Below, one piece after another: positions 1 through 9,895 of a DNA stretch of 64,000 nucleotides. The notes under the pieces are model-generated. The model saw nothing but the letters and a program-made list of their open reading frames with translations. It did no database searches and was not told where the DNA came from. A program made the translations under genes and the position numbers. How positions within the stretch are numbered: position 1 is the stretch's first letter; every line of letters begins with the position of its first letter. This stretch comes from Spirochaetota bacterium (GTDB lineage Bacteria > Spirochaetota > UBA12135 > COTS27). The stretch lies in contig AP019861.1 in assembly GCA_013426755.1 (NCBI GenBank), positions 2,201,271 through 2,265,270 on the forward strand, read 5' to 3'.

Positions 1-17
1 AATCAACCCTGCTATCT

Positions 18-407
18 ATGAAACAAATCTCGCAACAAAAAACGCGTGAACGCGAAGCTGAAAACCTTAAAGCCAAACTAGAAGAAAAACGTAAACAAAA
101 ATTGCAATTATTCCACCAAGCACTCACCCTTGATCCCAAAGACACCATAGCGCTGTTCTCACTTGGAAAATTATTTTATGAAAGTAAAGACTACTCTCAA
201 GCAGCCTCATATCTAGAACGCCTCTTAAAACTAACAAATGAACACTCAACAGCGTATTTATTTTATGGAAAAACCTTATGCTCACTAGGACGCCATGAAG
301 AAGCTGCCCATATCTTTAAAACAGGATGCAAATCAGCCGAGCAGCAAGGACATTTCGCCCCACTCAAAGCGATGAAGTACGAACTCAGCGAACTCAAACA
401 AACCTAA
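18..407 (+). CDS. small tetratricopeptide-repeat protein
   Basis: The 129-residue product has a charged, probably helical N-terminus (residues 1-30, Lys/Glu/Arg rich). About two TPR units follow, with the usual pattern of small and aromatic residues (for example ALFSLGKLFYESKDYSQAASY and TAYLFYGKTLCSLGRHEEAA). TPRs are protein-protein interaction scaffolds. There is no signal peptide or membrane segment, so it is probably cytoplasmic. It faces the end of the ATP synthase operon (convergent with atpC). The first ATG lies only 17 bases from the window edge and no ribosome binding site is visible, so the gene may begin further upstream. Partners and role are unknown. Confidence 0.6.
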   Translation: MKQISQQKTREREAENLKAKLEEKRKQKLQLFHQALTLDPKDTIALFSLGKLFYESKDYSQAASYLERLLKLTNEHSTAYLFYGKTLCSLGRHEEAAHIFKTGCKSAEQQGHFAPLKAMKYELSELKQT

Positions 408-450
408 GCCGCCAATCCCAATTAAACCCAATTGCGATCAAAAAGTATTT

Positions 451-771
451 TTAAGAACTCTTTAAGATAGTCACCCGATTAGCGCAAACCATCATAAACC
501 CACTCGTAAGCTCAAAGGACAATTCTCCAAGTTCTGCAGACCTTTCATTATCCAGCTCAGCCTTACGATCGTCGCTAGCAGTAGGTGGTAGTGCTTTTCC
601 TCCTCCCTGAATGCGAATCGTACCCTTTGTCAATACCGTTATAAGCGGGGCATGATTTTTAAGAATCGCAAGCTCACCTAAGGCACCTCTAGCGAGCACA
701 GCTGTTGCTGTTCCTGAGAAGAGCTGCATCTCTGGAGAAAGTACACTCACATGAAACGTTGCTTCATTCAT
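451..771 (-). CDS. atpC: ATP synthase F1 subunit epsilon (short form)
   Basis: This is the last gene of the ATP synthase operon. Epsilon sits on the central stalk and couples the rotor (gamma and the c-ring) to F1. The 106-residue protein shows the N-terminal beta-sandwich pattern: FHVSVLSPE, then GALGELAILKNHAPLITVL, then the GTIRI strand. It ends right after the last beta strands (FMMVCANRVTIL). The C-terminal two-helix domain, which inhibits ATP hydrolysis in many bacteria and brings the usual length to about 135 residues, is absent. A polar stretch (GGGKALPPTASDDRKAELD, residues 57-75) looks like a low-complexity insertion. The ATG start is 122 bp downstream of atpD. Confidence 0.85.
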   Translation of the reverse strand: MNEATFHVSVLSPEMQLFSGTATAVLARGALGELAILKNHAPLITVLTKGTIRIQGGGKALPPTASDDRKAELDNERSAELGELSFELTSGFMMVCANRVTILKSS

Positions 772-893
772 TTTACTAACGACTCCATAAACCTATATAG
801 ATTATCATAAAAACCTTCTAGTTCTAAGTAAAAATACTCGAATAAACAATATAGTTCTCAGCAACTTAGTAACTGATAAGGCAGCACATAATG

Positions 894-2399
<1,506 letters not shown>

Positions 2400-2456
2400 T
2401 CAATGTTTATAGGTACGACCTTTGAAAAATTGATTGTTATATAATAATGATGGGTG

Positions 2457-3407
2457 TTAAGCTGTAGCGGCGGCTTCTGCCCCTGAGATAATTTCTGTGA
2501 GTTCTGTTGTGATGGCCGCTTGTCGCACTCGATTACGTTCTAAGGTAAGCGAGTCGATAAGATCATCACAATTGCGCGTAGCATTATCCATTGCAGTCAT
2601 GCGCGCTGCGTGTTCGCCTGTGACCGATTGTATTAAAAATTGATAAAGATTAAAACGGATCATTTCCTGGACATAATGCGTGACTAGTGTCTTCACATCA
2701 GGTTCAAAGATCATAGGGCCTATCATTTTAGGTTTTGTTTGCTTGTGATCAGTAGGTTTGGTATCATCATTTTTATGATGAGCATCGTTAAGAGCATTGT
2801 TATGAGTATTAGGAGACTGCGGTTCTACTTCAAATGGGAGCAGGCAATGGACGCGCGGTTTTTGAGAAATTGTTGAGACAAATTCGTTGTACACACCTAT
2901 AAGACGGGTTCGGCTTCCTTCATTGAACTGGCGTAGATATTCATTTGCATAGGGAAGGAGTTCTACGAACGAGACTTTTTTTGTAAAATCACCTAGCAGT
3001 CGTGCCTTACTGATATGTGGAGAATTTTTAAAATATTCATATCCACGATTGCCAATGAAGTCAACGTGACACTCCTGTTCTTTATAAGAAAGCAATGTCT
3101 CTTCAAAAGTTTTAATGACGGCGCTATTAAACGATCCACACAGTCCTCTATCAGAAGTGAACACAACAAATTGGACTGCCTGCGTCTTCTCTTTGGTTGC
3201 TGCATGCTGTACTGATGTCAATGGCTCATCACTTGCTTTAATGTATGAATAAAGGTCATTGAGTGCTGCGACGTAGGCGCGACTTTTTTGCATGACGGTT
3301 AGCATTTTATTAAAACGTGTGGTGGCTATGAGTTTCATAGCACTTGTGATCTTCTTCGTTTGTTTGAGCGAAGTTATTTTGGTATTGAGTTCTTTTAATG
3401 TTGCCAT
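2457..3407 (-). CDS. atpG: ATP synthase F1 subunit gamma
   Basis: Central rotor shaft of F1, transmitting rotation from the c-ring to the catalytic sites. The N-terminal helix is diagnostic (LNTKITSLKQTKKITSAMKL), as is the C-terminal helix containing ARMTAMDNATRNCDDLI. The RGLCGSFN motif near residue 88 is present. At 316 residues it is somewhat longer than usual. The extra length is a His/Asn/Lys/Thr-rich insertion at about residues 198-228, between LLPFEVE and GPMIFEP. This falls in a surface-exposed part of the globular domain, so it should be tolerated. It lies between atpA and atpD in the canonical order. Confidence 0.96.
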   Translation of the reverse strand: MATLKELNTKITSLKQTKKITSAMKLIATTRFNKMLTVMQKSRAYVAALNDLYSYIKASDEPLTSVQHAATKEKTQAVQFVVFTSDRGLCGSFNSAVIKTFEETLLSYKEQECHVDFIGNRGYEYFKNSPHISKARLLGDFTKKVSFVELLPYANEYLRQFNEGSRTRLIGVYNEFVSTISQKPRVHCLLPFEVEPQSPNTHNNALNDAHHKNDDTKPTDHKQTKPKMIGPMIFEPDVKTLVTHYVQEMIRFNLYQFLIQSVTGEHAARMTAMDNATRNCDDLIDSLTLERNRVRQAAITTELTEIISGAEAAATA

Positions 3408-3511
3408 TTAATACTGCTATTTAATGCTCCTATTTACTATTCCCAGTAAGGAAGAGAAAACCTATGACTGAGAACACCCGCATAGATCAAGAGATATGCT
3501 ACTACCTGTTA

Positions 3512-5023
3512 TTAATTGAAATCCTTTTTAAACGTTTCGATAGCCTGTTTGAGTTTGGCGAGTGCTTCATCGGAAATTTTAGCTTCATCACTGATCTGCT
3601 GCCGAAGAGCGCTGTGCTGTTCTTTAATATAAGTAATAAACTCGGTTTCAAATTTAGCAACCTTTTGGAGCGGATATTCATCGAGGTATCCATTAGTCCC
3701 TGCCCAGATCACCAGGCATTGGTCTACAACATCGAGGGGGGAATATTGGGGTTGTTTGAGAAGTTCCATTAACCGGGCGCCTCTATTGAGTTGACGTTTG
3801 GTGACGTCATCGAGGTCGGAAGCGAATTGTGAAAAGGCTTCGAGTTCGCGATATTGTGCTAATTCACCTTTGAGAGGGCCTGCGGCTTGCTTCATAGCTT
3901 TAACCTGGGCGCTGCCACCGACACGGGACACCGAGAGTCCTACTTCGATAGCAGGACGTTGTCCTTTATTAAAGAGTTCTGTATCTAGGAAGATCTGTCC
4001 ATCGGTGATAGAAATGACATTAGTTGGAATGTAGGCTGAAACGTCACCTGCTTGCGTTTCAATGATAGGCAATGCTGTTAGAGAGCCTCCTCCGTTAGCA
4101 TCGGAGAGTTTAGCGGCGCGTTCTAGCAGCCGTGAATGGAGATAAAAAACGTCACCTGGATAAGCTTCTCGTCCTGGCGGTCTTCTGAGAAGTAGTGATA
4201 TCTGGCGATATGCCTGTGCTTGTTTGGTAAGATCGTCGTAGACGATGAGGGCGTGTTCGCCTTTATCTCTAAAATATTCGGCCATAGTAACACCTGCGTA
4301 GGGGGCTAGGAATTGCAATGAGGCATTTTCAGAAGCGGATGCTGAGATAACGGTTGTGAATTCCATTGCTCCTTCTTGTGTGAGTCTGTCGACAACAGAA
4401 GCGAGTGTGGATTGTTTCTGTCCGATACCTACGTAGAAACATTTAACATTTTTGCCCTTCTGGTTGACAATTGTATCGATGGCGATAGCCGTTTTACCTG
4501 TTTGACGGTCACCAATGATAAGTTCTCGCTGCCCACGTCCAATAGGAACAAGCGAATCGATAGCTTTGATGCCTGTTTGAAGGGGTTCGTGAACACCTTT
4601 ACGAACAATGATACCTGGGGCTTTGATTTCAATCTGCCGTGAATGTTCGGTCTGAATAGCAGGTTTTCCGTCCAGCGGGACCGCTAGGGCATTGACAACG
4701 CGACCAAGCAATGCTTCGCCAACGGGAACAGACGTGATCCGTTCAGTCCGTTTGACGAGATCGCCTTCTTTAACAGCGTCATCTTCACCGAAAATACTGA
4801 CACCTACATTGTCTTCTTCGAGATTGATGGCCATGCCGACCGTTCCGCCTGCAAATTCAACAAGTTCACCAGCTAACACCTCATCGAGGCCATGAACACG
4901 CGCAATACCGTCACCTACCTGCAAAACCGTACCCACTTCGTACGTTTCACCTTTCGTTTCAAACTGGTCTAGTTGTTTTTTAAGTGTCTGTGTTATTTCA
5001 TCGACGCGAATATCTTGTTTCAT
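3512..5023 (-). CDS. atpA: ATP synthase F1 subunit alpha
   Basis: Non-catalytic nucleotide-binding subunit of the F1 hexamer. The 503-residue length is typical. The Walker A motif GDRQTGKT is at residues 171-178, and the signature [17 protein letters not shown] contains the arginine finger that reaches into the catalytic site of beta. The start [11 protein letters not shown] is conventional. It is followed 104 bp later by atpG and preceded 103 bp earlier by atpH. There are no insertions. Residues are well conserved throughout, consistent with a working enzyme. Confidence 0.98.
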   Translation of the reverse strand: MKQDIRVDEITQTLKKQLDQFETKGETYEVGTVLQVGDGIARVHGLDEVLAGELVEFAGGTVGMAINLEEDNVGVSIFGEDDAVKEGDLVKRTERITSVPVGEALLGRVVNALAVPLDGKPAIQTEHSRQIEIKAPGIIVRKGVHEPLQTGIKAIDSLVPIGRGQRELIIGDRQTGKTAIAIDTIVNQKGKNVKCFYVGIGQKQSTLASVVDRLTQEGAMEFTTVISASASENASLQFLAPYAGVTMAEYFRDKGEHALIVYDDLTKQAQAYRQISLLLRRPPGREAYPGDVFYLHSRLLERAAKLSDANGGGSLTALPIIETQAGDVSAYIPTNVISITDGQIFLDTELFNKGQRPAIEVGLSVSRVGGSAQVKAMKQAAGPLKGELAQYRELEAFSQFASDLDDVTKRQLNRGARLMELLKQPQYSPLDVVDQCLVIWAGTNGYLDEYPLQKVAKFETEFITYIKEQHSALRQQISDEAKISDEALAKLKQAIETFKKDFN

Positions 5024-5126
5024 ATGGGCATGTCCTACTTATACTGATAGATTATGAATGGGGTCTCGTTTAAACAAATGATACTAAGTGCTCATTAATA
5101 CAAAAAGAGGTTGTTCGGTTTGTTTT

Positions 5127-5681
5127 TTAGGATTGACTTAGATAGGTTTTAAGACGTGTTAATTTACCACGCAATGAATAATCGTACAATTTATTCTCTA
5201 CACAGAGTGTGAATCCAGTTAACAGAGTTTTGTCGACGCGTGCAGTGATTGACAATTTTTTTTGACTGGAAGTAGCAGGCGTTTTTGCAGTTGCAGCCGT
5301 GAACTTTTTATTGAGGGTTGCGAGGATTTCGTCGGACAATGGATATGCGGTAACAACTTCTGCGTTAAGTGTGCCTTGGCGTTTGTTATAAAGGTCTAGA
5401 AACGACGTTGCCATAACAGCAATAAGTGCGCTTCGTTTTTTGTGGAGCATGAACCGCAAAAACTTATGGGTCTCTCTATGAAGTGTAGTGGAGAACAATT
5501 TGTGAAAAATAGCAAGTTTACGCTCAGTGGCGAGCACTTCACTGCTAAGGATTTGATTGAATCTGGCATCTGTTTCAGCGAGGGCGCGGACAATCGTAGC
5601 ATCACGCACAGCTTGGTCTAGCAAATTTTTCTCCTGCATTGCAAGAAAAAAGGTTTCGGCATAACGATAGGCGGCTTGCAT
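5127..5681 (-). CDS. atpH: ATP synthase F1 subunit delta
   Basis: Delta caps the F1 head and binds the peripheral stalk (b subunits), forming the stator. The 184-residue length is normal. The N-terminal pattern AYRYAETFFLAMQEKN and the C-terminal pattern (LTAYP-like VVTAYPLS, then LLTGFTLCVENKLYDYSLRG) match the OSCP/delta family. A short Thr/Ala/Lys stretch (TAATAKTPATSSQKK, residues 128-142) interrupts the C-terminal domain and may be another small low-complexity expansion. It lies between atpF and atpA. Confidence 0.93.
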   Translation of the reverse strand: MQAAYRYAETFFLAMQEKNLLDQAVRDATIVRALAETDARFNQILSSEVLATERKLAIFHKLFSTTLHRETHKFLRFMLHKKRSALIAVMATSFLDLYNKRQGTLNAEVVTAYPLSDEILATLNKKFTAATAKTPATSSQKKLSITARVDKTLLTGFTLCVENKLYDYSLRGKLTRLKTYLSQS

Positions 5682-5782
5682 TCTTGATATATTCAGTGCG
5701 TTTTATTTACAGTGCGGCTTTATTGAGTTAGACAATGCAGAAATTAAGACAAAAATCGAGGCAATTTAGCGAAACAGCGAAT

Positions 5783-6457
5783 TTATTTGAGTTCATTCAA
5801 GTATTTTTTGACGAGGTGGTCGTTTTTATTGGGATCAATGTTCTCTTCGATAAGTTTTTCAGCAATAGCAAAAGAAAGAGTTGTGACATAATTTTTGAGT
5901 TCAGTTTTAGCCTGTTCTTGCTTGGCTTCAATGGCAGCTTCAGCTTTATCGGTCATTGTTTTGAGGTTATTTTTAGTCTCTTGTTCCATTTTAGCTTTAA
6001 GAGTTTCTGCGTTCTGGCGTGCTTGGTCTATTAAGCTCTGTCCTGTGGCGCGTGCTTCTGCAAGAATTTTTTCGCTAGCTGCTGCGGTTTGTTTGGCATT
6101 TTCTTCGGTTTTTTCAGCCGTCACTAGAGCGTCATTGATACGCTGTTCTCGTTCGTCTAGCATCTTAAGAATGGGCTTCCAAGCAAATTTATACAATGTA
6201 AGCAGTGTTAAAACAAAGACAATCCACGTCCACAGCACTAGACCTGGGTCTGCTTTAAGAAATGGATTTCCACCTGAGGACGAATCCGCTGCGGCTAGGT
6301 AAATCTGTGGCTGCCCGGTAGAATGAGAATGCTGAACAGCTGTTGTTATCGAAGTGTCACCAAAGGGCGAAACCAAAGAAGAATCCTGTAATAAAATATC
6401 TGACGAGACAATTAAATCTTCTGGCTCGAACGTGGCACCACTAACGAATGAGTTCAT
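5783..6457 (-). CDS. atpF: ATP synthase Fo subunit b
   Basis: Peripheral-stalk subunit: one membrane helix followed by a long amphipathic, charged coiled coil that holds delta and alpha. The helix (PGLVLWTWIVFVLTLLTLYK) is near residues 71-90, then FAWKPILKMLDEREQRIN and about 130 residues of Ala/Glu/Lys coiled coil. I chose the ATG at 6457 because GAAGG stands 7 bases upstream. An in-frame ATG at 6493 would add 12 residues. Canonical b starts a few residues before the helix, so the 70-residue Ser/Thr-rich N-terminal extension is unusual. Being N-terminal to the membrane helix, it would lie outside the cytoplasm. Confidence 0.92.
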   Translation of the reverse strand: MNSFVSGATFEPEDLIVSSDILLQDSSLVSPFGDTSITTAVQHSHSTGQPQIYLAAADSSSGGNPFLKADPGLVLWTWIVFVLTLLTLYKFAWKPILKMLDEREQRINDALVTAEKTEENAKQTAAASEKILAEARATGQSLIDQARQNAETLKAKMEQETKNNLKTMTDKAEAAIEAKQEQAKTELKNYVTTLSFAIAEKLIEENIDPNKNDHLVKKYLNELK

Positions 6458-6809
6458 GCTATTACCTTCTATCAATATATTTGTCGAAGTCATTGCTACT
6501 TTTCTCGCTATGCTGTTCTGTTCTGGTGAAATATTTTTAACTTAATAATATATCAATCACCAACAATCACCAGGATTGTTACTGCGGTTAGCTGCGTCCC
6601 AAAAATAATTTTCCACTTGCGATCTGTTAATACTCGATTCAATCTTTTTTAAAAACAATTTATCCATATCACAAATATCACAATATAGGCAATCACATCG
6701 TATTAATGTGTTCAGGTATAAGCAGCGTAGCTCTTATACGAGAACACGAAGAAAATACGATCATAACCTATAAGGTGCTATGATAAAGGTTACTATGATA
6801 ATTTTTTGC
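6458..6809. other. spacer between atpE and atpF
   Basis: A 350-bp gap inside the ATP synthase operon, longer than usual for these adjacent genes. No gene is seen. It is AT-rich and contains a strong hairpin at 6708-6747, described separately. Confidence 0.6.
6708..6747 (-). promoter_or_regulatory. 15-bp imperfect inverted repeat (hairpin) between atpE and atpF
   Basis: Arms 6708-6722 and 6733-6747 are complementary at 13 of 15 positions, enclosing a 10-base loop. The loop can itself pair AGC (6724-6726) with GCT (6730-6732). In the operon transcript this would be a stable stem-loop. No run of T follows on the minus strand, so it is not a standard intrinsic terminator. It could be a processing or mRNA-stability element that separates the highly expressed c-subunit message from the rest, or a protein-binding palindrome. 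The function is inference. Confidence 0.5.
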
Positions 6810-7028
6810 TTAGCCTAATCCAAGCAAAGCAATGACCGCTCCAAAGAGAGCGACACCTTCAATAAGTGCGGCTGAGACAATCATAGCGGTTTGAATTTTG
6901 CCTGATGCTTCTGGTTGGCGAGCGATTCCCTCGGCAGCCGAGCCGCCAATGCGACCAATACCGAGTCCTGCTCCCAAGACAACCAAACCTGCTCCGATTG
7001 CTGCTAAACCTGCGCCTATACTTTCCAT
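6810..7028 (-). CDS. atpE: ATP synthase Fo subunit c
   Basis: Proteolipid that forms the membrane rotor ring. It has 72 residues with two Gly/Ala-rich membrane helices joined by the polar loop ARQPEA. The ion-binding carboxylate is Glu57 in AALIEGVALFG. The residue after it is Gly, not the Ser typical of sodium-binding rings, so proton coupling is more likely. AGGAGG lies 10 bases before the ATG, one of the best ribosome binding sites in the operon and consistent with the high c-subunit stoichiometry. Gaps of more than 300 bp isolate it from atpB and atpF. Confidence 0.97.
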   Translation of the reverse strand: MESIGAGLAAIGAGLVVLGAGLGIGRIGGSAAEGIARQPEASGKIQTAMIVSAALIEGVALFGAVIALLGLG

Positions 7029-7365
7029 AATTACAAATCCTCCTGGATTCTTAAAAAAATTGTGCTAAATAAATATACCGTACAGTAAATTACAATTATT
7101 ATTTTATTAATACACCCTAATTAATATACCTTAATCAATATCAATATACTTTCTTGATATACTTTCCCTGATATGCAGTGATATGGCTACTAACGTCTTA
7201 TATATACTAATATTAATATGATGTGAAGCATATGTCATAAAAATTTATGTCTTTACAAGCAAAAAAAATCATACTGCAGAAAATTATATCATATATATCA
7301 TACAAATCATAGCAAATCATAAAATGCTAGGTAGACCTACATCATACAAATGCCAGGTGCGCTAA
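7029..7365. other. AT-rich spacer between atpB and atpE
   Basis: No gene is visible. The DNA is rich in short repeated words such as ATATCATA, CAAATCATA and AATATACCTTAATCAATA, the remains of short tandem duplications. No convincing promoter or terminator was found. Confidence 0.5.
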
Positions 7366-8586
7366 TTAGTGGCTTGGATGGAGCATTTCTCCAATAAAAA
7401 TAGCGGATAAAAGCGTAAATATGTAGGCCTGCAAAAAAGCAACAAAAATTTCTAGCAAATAAATAAATAGTCCTAAGCCGAGTATTGGAAGTCCAAAGAG
7501 ACCAAAGGTAATAATAACACCCAAGATAGAAAAAATAACGATATGTCCTGCTAGCAAATTAGCAAACAACCTGATCGTGAGTGCAAAAGGCTTGATAAAA
7601 AGCCCGACAAATTCCAAAACAAAAAGAACAGGAACTAGAAAAGTTGGAACGCCTGCTGGAACAAAAAGTTTAAAAAATCCCAATGCTCCATTGCGAACAA
7701 TACCGCCTACAACCATTGCAGCAAGCGTCACACATGCAAACGCAGCTGTAACATTGACATTAGCGGTAGCCGTAGAAAAAAGTGGGACAAGTCCCATGAG
7801 ATTGAGACTCAGAATCATAAAAAACACCGTTAAAAAAAACGGAGCAAACCGTTTTCCATCTTTTTCGCCCAAATATTCAATAGCAATATTATTTCTAATA
7901 AAAACAACAAACGTTTCTAGTAGGTTAGTCAAACCACGGGGCGCCTGGGTAGCATCACGGCGATACAGCCCGATAAAGACGACACAGAGCAGAATAAATG
8001 CAATAACAAGCATTGTGGCATGAAGTCCATTTGAAAAATAAATCTCCTGCCCACCCAATGTGAATAACTTTTGACTTGGAAAATAAACCGTTATATCAGA
8101 CAATGGATATGGAAAGGGATGCCAGATTGCACTATCGCCTACGTGGTGAATAATAAATTCCTTAACACCATTTCCTGCTGCTTGACTATTTTCTGCTGCT
8201 TCTTTATCACTATTTCCTACTGCTTGATTATTTTCTGCCAATGCTTCATCACTGTTTCCTGCTACTTGATTATTTTCTGCTAGTTGTACGGGCGATTCTG
8301 ATATCGAGGAAGTGACGGAGTTATGATTAGATAATGTATTGAATACGGCAGACTGCGGATCGGCAGACTGCGGATCGATTGCGGGGGGTCTGATATTATC
8401 CGTTGGTAATTGCTGAGCCGTTTTCTGTATTTCGATATTTTGTTCTATTGGAGCGGTGTAGAGTGAAAAACGATGAAAATTGCTCGCGTCCGTTATAAAA
8501 ACCACGCAGACAAAAATTGCAATTGCTAGTAAGGGGTGGGCTTTTTGAGTTGTTTTGATGAGCATTTTTAAGAAGTTATTATCCAT
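7366..8586 (-). CDS. atpB: ATP synthase Fo subunit a with a long repeat-bearing N-terminus
   Basis: Stator subunit a, carrying the ion half-channels next to the c-ring. The conserved C-terminal part has the essential arginine in ALTIRLFANLLAGH (Arg339) and the final helices (LLEIFVAFLQAYIFTLLSAIFIGEML). With the ATG at 8586 the protein is 406 residues, against about 240-300 for the family; a TTG at 8649 would add 21 more. The N-terminus has a signal-like hydrophobic segment (residues 17-33), a polar region, and three copies of a 14-residue Ala/Glu/Asn/Gly repeat (about 103-140). The recognisable family sequence begins after these (HPFPYPLSD). The extension probably lies outside the cytoplasmic membrane. 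Confidence 0.93.
   Translation of the reverse strand: MDNNFLKMLIKTTQKAHPLLAIAIFVCVVFITDASNFHRFSLYTAPIEQNIEIQKTAQQLPTDNIRPPAIDPQSADPQSAVFNTLSNHNSVTSSISESPVQLAENNQVAGNSDEALAENNQAVGNSDKEAAENSQAAGNGVKEFIIHHVGDSAIWHPFPYPLSDITVYFPSQKLFTLGGQEIYFSNGLHATMLVIAFILLCVVFIGLYRRDATQAPRGLTNLLETFVVFIRNNIAIEYLGEKDGKRFAPFFLTVFFMILSLNLMGLVPLFSTATANVNVTAAFACVTLAAMVVGGIVRNGALGFFKLFVPAGVPTFLVPVLFVLEFVGLFIKPFALTIRLFANLLAGHIVIFSILGVIITFGLFGLPILGLGLFIYLLEIFVAFLQAYIFTLLSAIFIGEMLHPSH
8170..8282 (-). repeat. 42-bp tandem repeat coding 14 residues inside atpB
   Basis: Nearly three copies of a 42-bp unit encode AENNQxAGNSDxxA-type peptides. The unit length is a multiple of three, so changes in copy number keep the reading frame. 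Nearby, at about 8350-8380, a 15-bp unit (GGCAGACTGCGGATC) is also duplicated. Confidence 0.85.
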
Positions 8587-8687
8587 TGATCCGTTAAGAC
8601 AGTTTTCTTTGGGGTATTTTGTGGGCAGGTGGTTTTGTGCTGTGGGCAATGTGGGTTACAATGTGGGTTAAGATGGGTTAAGATAGG

Positions 8688-9248
8688 TTAAGGTTGTTGT
8701 TTTTTAGGAGGAGAATTTTCATGAGATATACTTTTTGCGGGGATATTATTTTGTGAAGGAGGGTTATTTGTCTGGTTCTGTGTTCGGAGTGCGAATTTGA
8801 TAATTTCATAAAATCCCCAAATAAAGCCCAATGCCAGCCCTAATAATGTGTATAGATAATGATTGGTTTTCATGTAGCTGTCTAATTGATACCCTAAAAA
8901 TGCGAGCAAACCCATTCCGGCAATAAAATTTGTAGCTAGTGTGAGCAGGCGGCCTCTATCTTTTAGCATTGGAGCAGCATTCGAGGAACTCATTTCTGAG
9001 GAATCCGCTACGATTGAGGGTTTCACTACGGTTTCCCTTGAAATTTCAGGTTGCTCTGCAGTTTCATCTGCAGGCTTTGAAGCAATTTTTTTTAGATTTT
9101 CAGCTAGATTTCTAGACAATTTCACAACTCCTATATTCACGACTCCTACACAGCATTTAGCTAAAACATCAAAAACTACAAGAACCGTTAAAAATTTTAT
9201 AACAAAATCATTGAAAGTGGCTAAAAACAATCTTAATACACCAATCAT
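8688..9248 (-). CDS. AtpZ/AtpI-like ATP synthase accessory membrane protein
   Basis: First gene of the ATP synthase operon. The 186-residue product has two membrane helices, about residues 102-121 (LLTLATNFIAGMGLLAFLGY) and 131-151, with the small GxxLD-type turn GYQLDSYM between them. This is the pattern of the AtpZ (ATPase_gene1)/AtpI family, which in other bacteria lies just upstream of atpB and aids c-ring assembly or divalent cation supply. The N-terminal 100 residues include another hydrophobic stretch (about 6-40) and a Ser/Glu-rich linker, neither typical of the family. The C-terminus is Asn/Pro/Lys-rich. The true start may lie further in. The assignment rests on helix pattern and position. 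Confidence 0.72.
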   Translation of the reverse strand: MIGVLRLFLATFNDFVIKFLTVLVVFDVLAKCCVGVVNIGVVKLSRNLAENLKKIASKPADETAEQPEISRETVVKPSIVADSSEMSSSNAAPMLKDRGRLLTLATNFIAGMGLLAFLGYQLDSYMKTNHYLYTLLGLALGFIWGFYEIIKFALRTQNQTNNPPSQNNIPAKSISHENSPPKKQQP

Positions 9249-9895
9249 AACATGTCATTAAAGAGAAACGTTTCATTTCTTTAATCACGATTTTTAATAA
9301 AAGGGGAAATAGAAGACAAAATAGAACAAAAATCGCCTGTCATAGAACAAGAACTGCCTGTCTATGTTGTTTTATCCGTTTGATTTATCGCTTTATCTGT
9401 TATGTACTTTGTCTGTTATCTGTACTGTCGCTTTATTTTTATGTATTCTGAGACGACTTTTTCTGATGACTTCTGTGCACAGGGCTATAAAAGACAAGTG
9501 CACAGGGCTATAAAGAACAAGCCATCAAACGCATAAGTCATAAAAACGCATAAGTCATAAAAACCAAGCTATAAATTAACAAAAAAATCAACAGAAGCTG
9601 CCATTAATAGAAGCTGCATATAACAATCAATGTTATAATTACTCGACTGAAAATCACTTGACTGGGTACAATGACAGAGTATAATAATTGTTGATTGAAT
9701 TATCGGATAACACACACATTTTAACTGTAAGAAGAGGGTTAGCGGGCAAAAACCAGTGCCTACGAATATCAATGCCTGAAGATCAGCATCAATATCAAAA
9801 AAGCTAGTACCATTACTTTTTCTAAAAAACCAGCATCAGTGCCTTTTAAAGATGCAAATTTCTAAAGATCAGGGCAATATTAAGGAACATTGAGT
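9249..9895. other. divergent intergenic region between the ATP synthase operon and rpsR
   Basis: About 650 bp between divergent transcription units, so it must hold promoters for both. It contains short duplications: GTGCACAGGGCTATAAA twice near 9474-9515, and GCATAAGTCATAAAAA twice near 9530-9560. A good plus-strand promoter is listed separately. Reading frames here are short and composed of low-complexity sequence, and I see no gene. Confidence 0.5.
9658..9685 (+). promoter_or_regulatory. sigma70-type promoter upstream of rpsR
   Basis: TTGACT at 9658-9663 is a 5 of 6 match to the -35 consensus. A 16-base spacer then leads to a perfect TATAAT at 9680-9685. It reads towards rpsR, whose start is about 210 bases downstream, leaving a long 5' leader. 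In an AT-rich genome isolated TATAAT boxes are common, but the paired boxes with good spacing are notable. Confidence 0.5.

Noticed and set aside
6708..6747. Intrinsic terminator after atpE
   Set aside because: The hairpin is strong, but there is no T-run on the transcribed side and the operon continues into atpF.
9569..9772. Small minus-strand ORF in the spacer before rpsR
   Set aside because: Hydrophobic but low-complexity sequence overlapping the best rpsR promoter; no family features.
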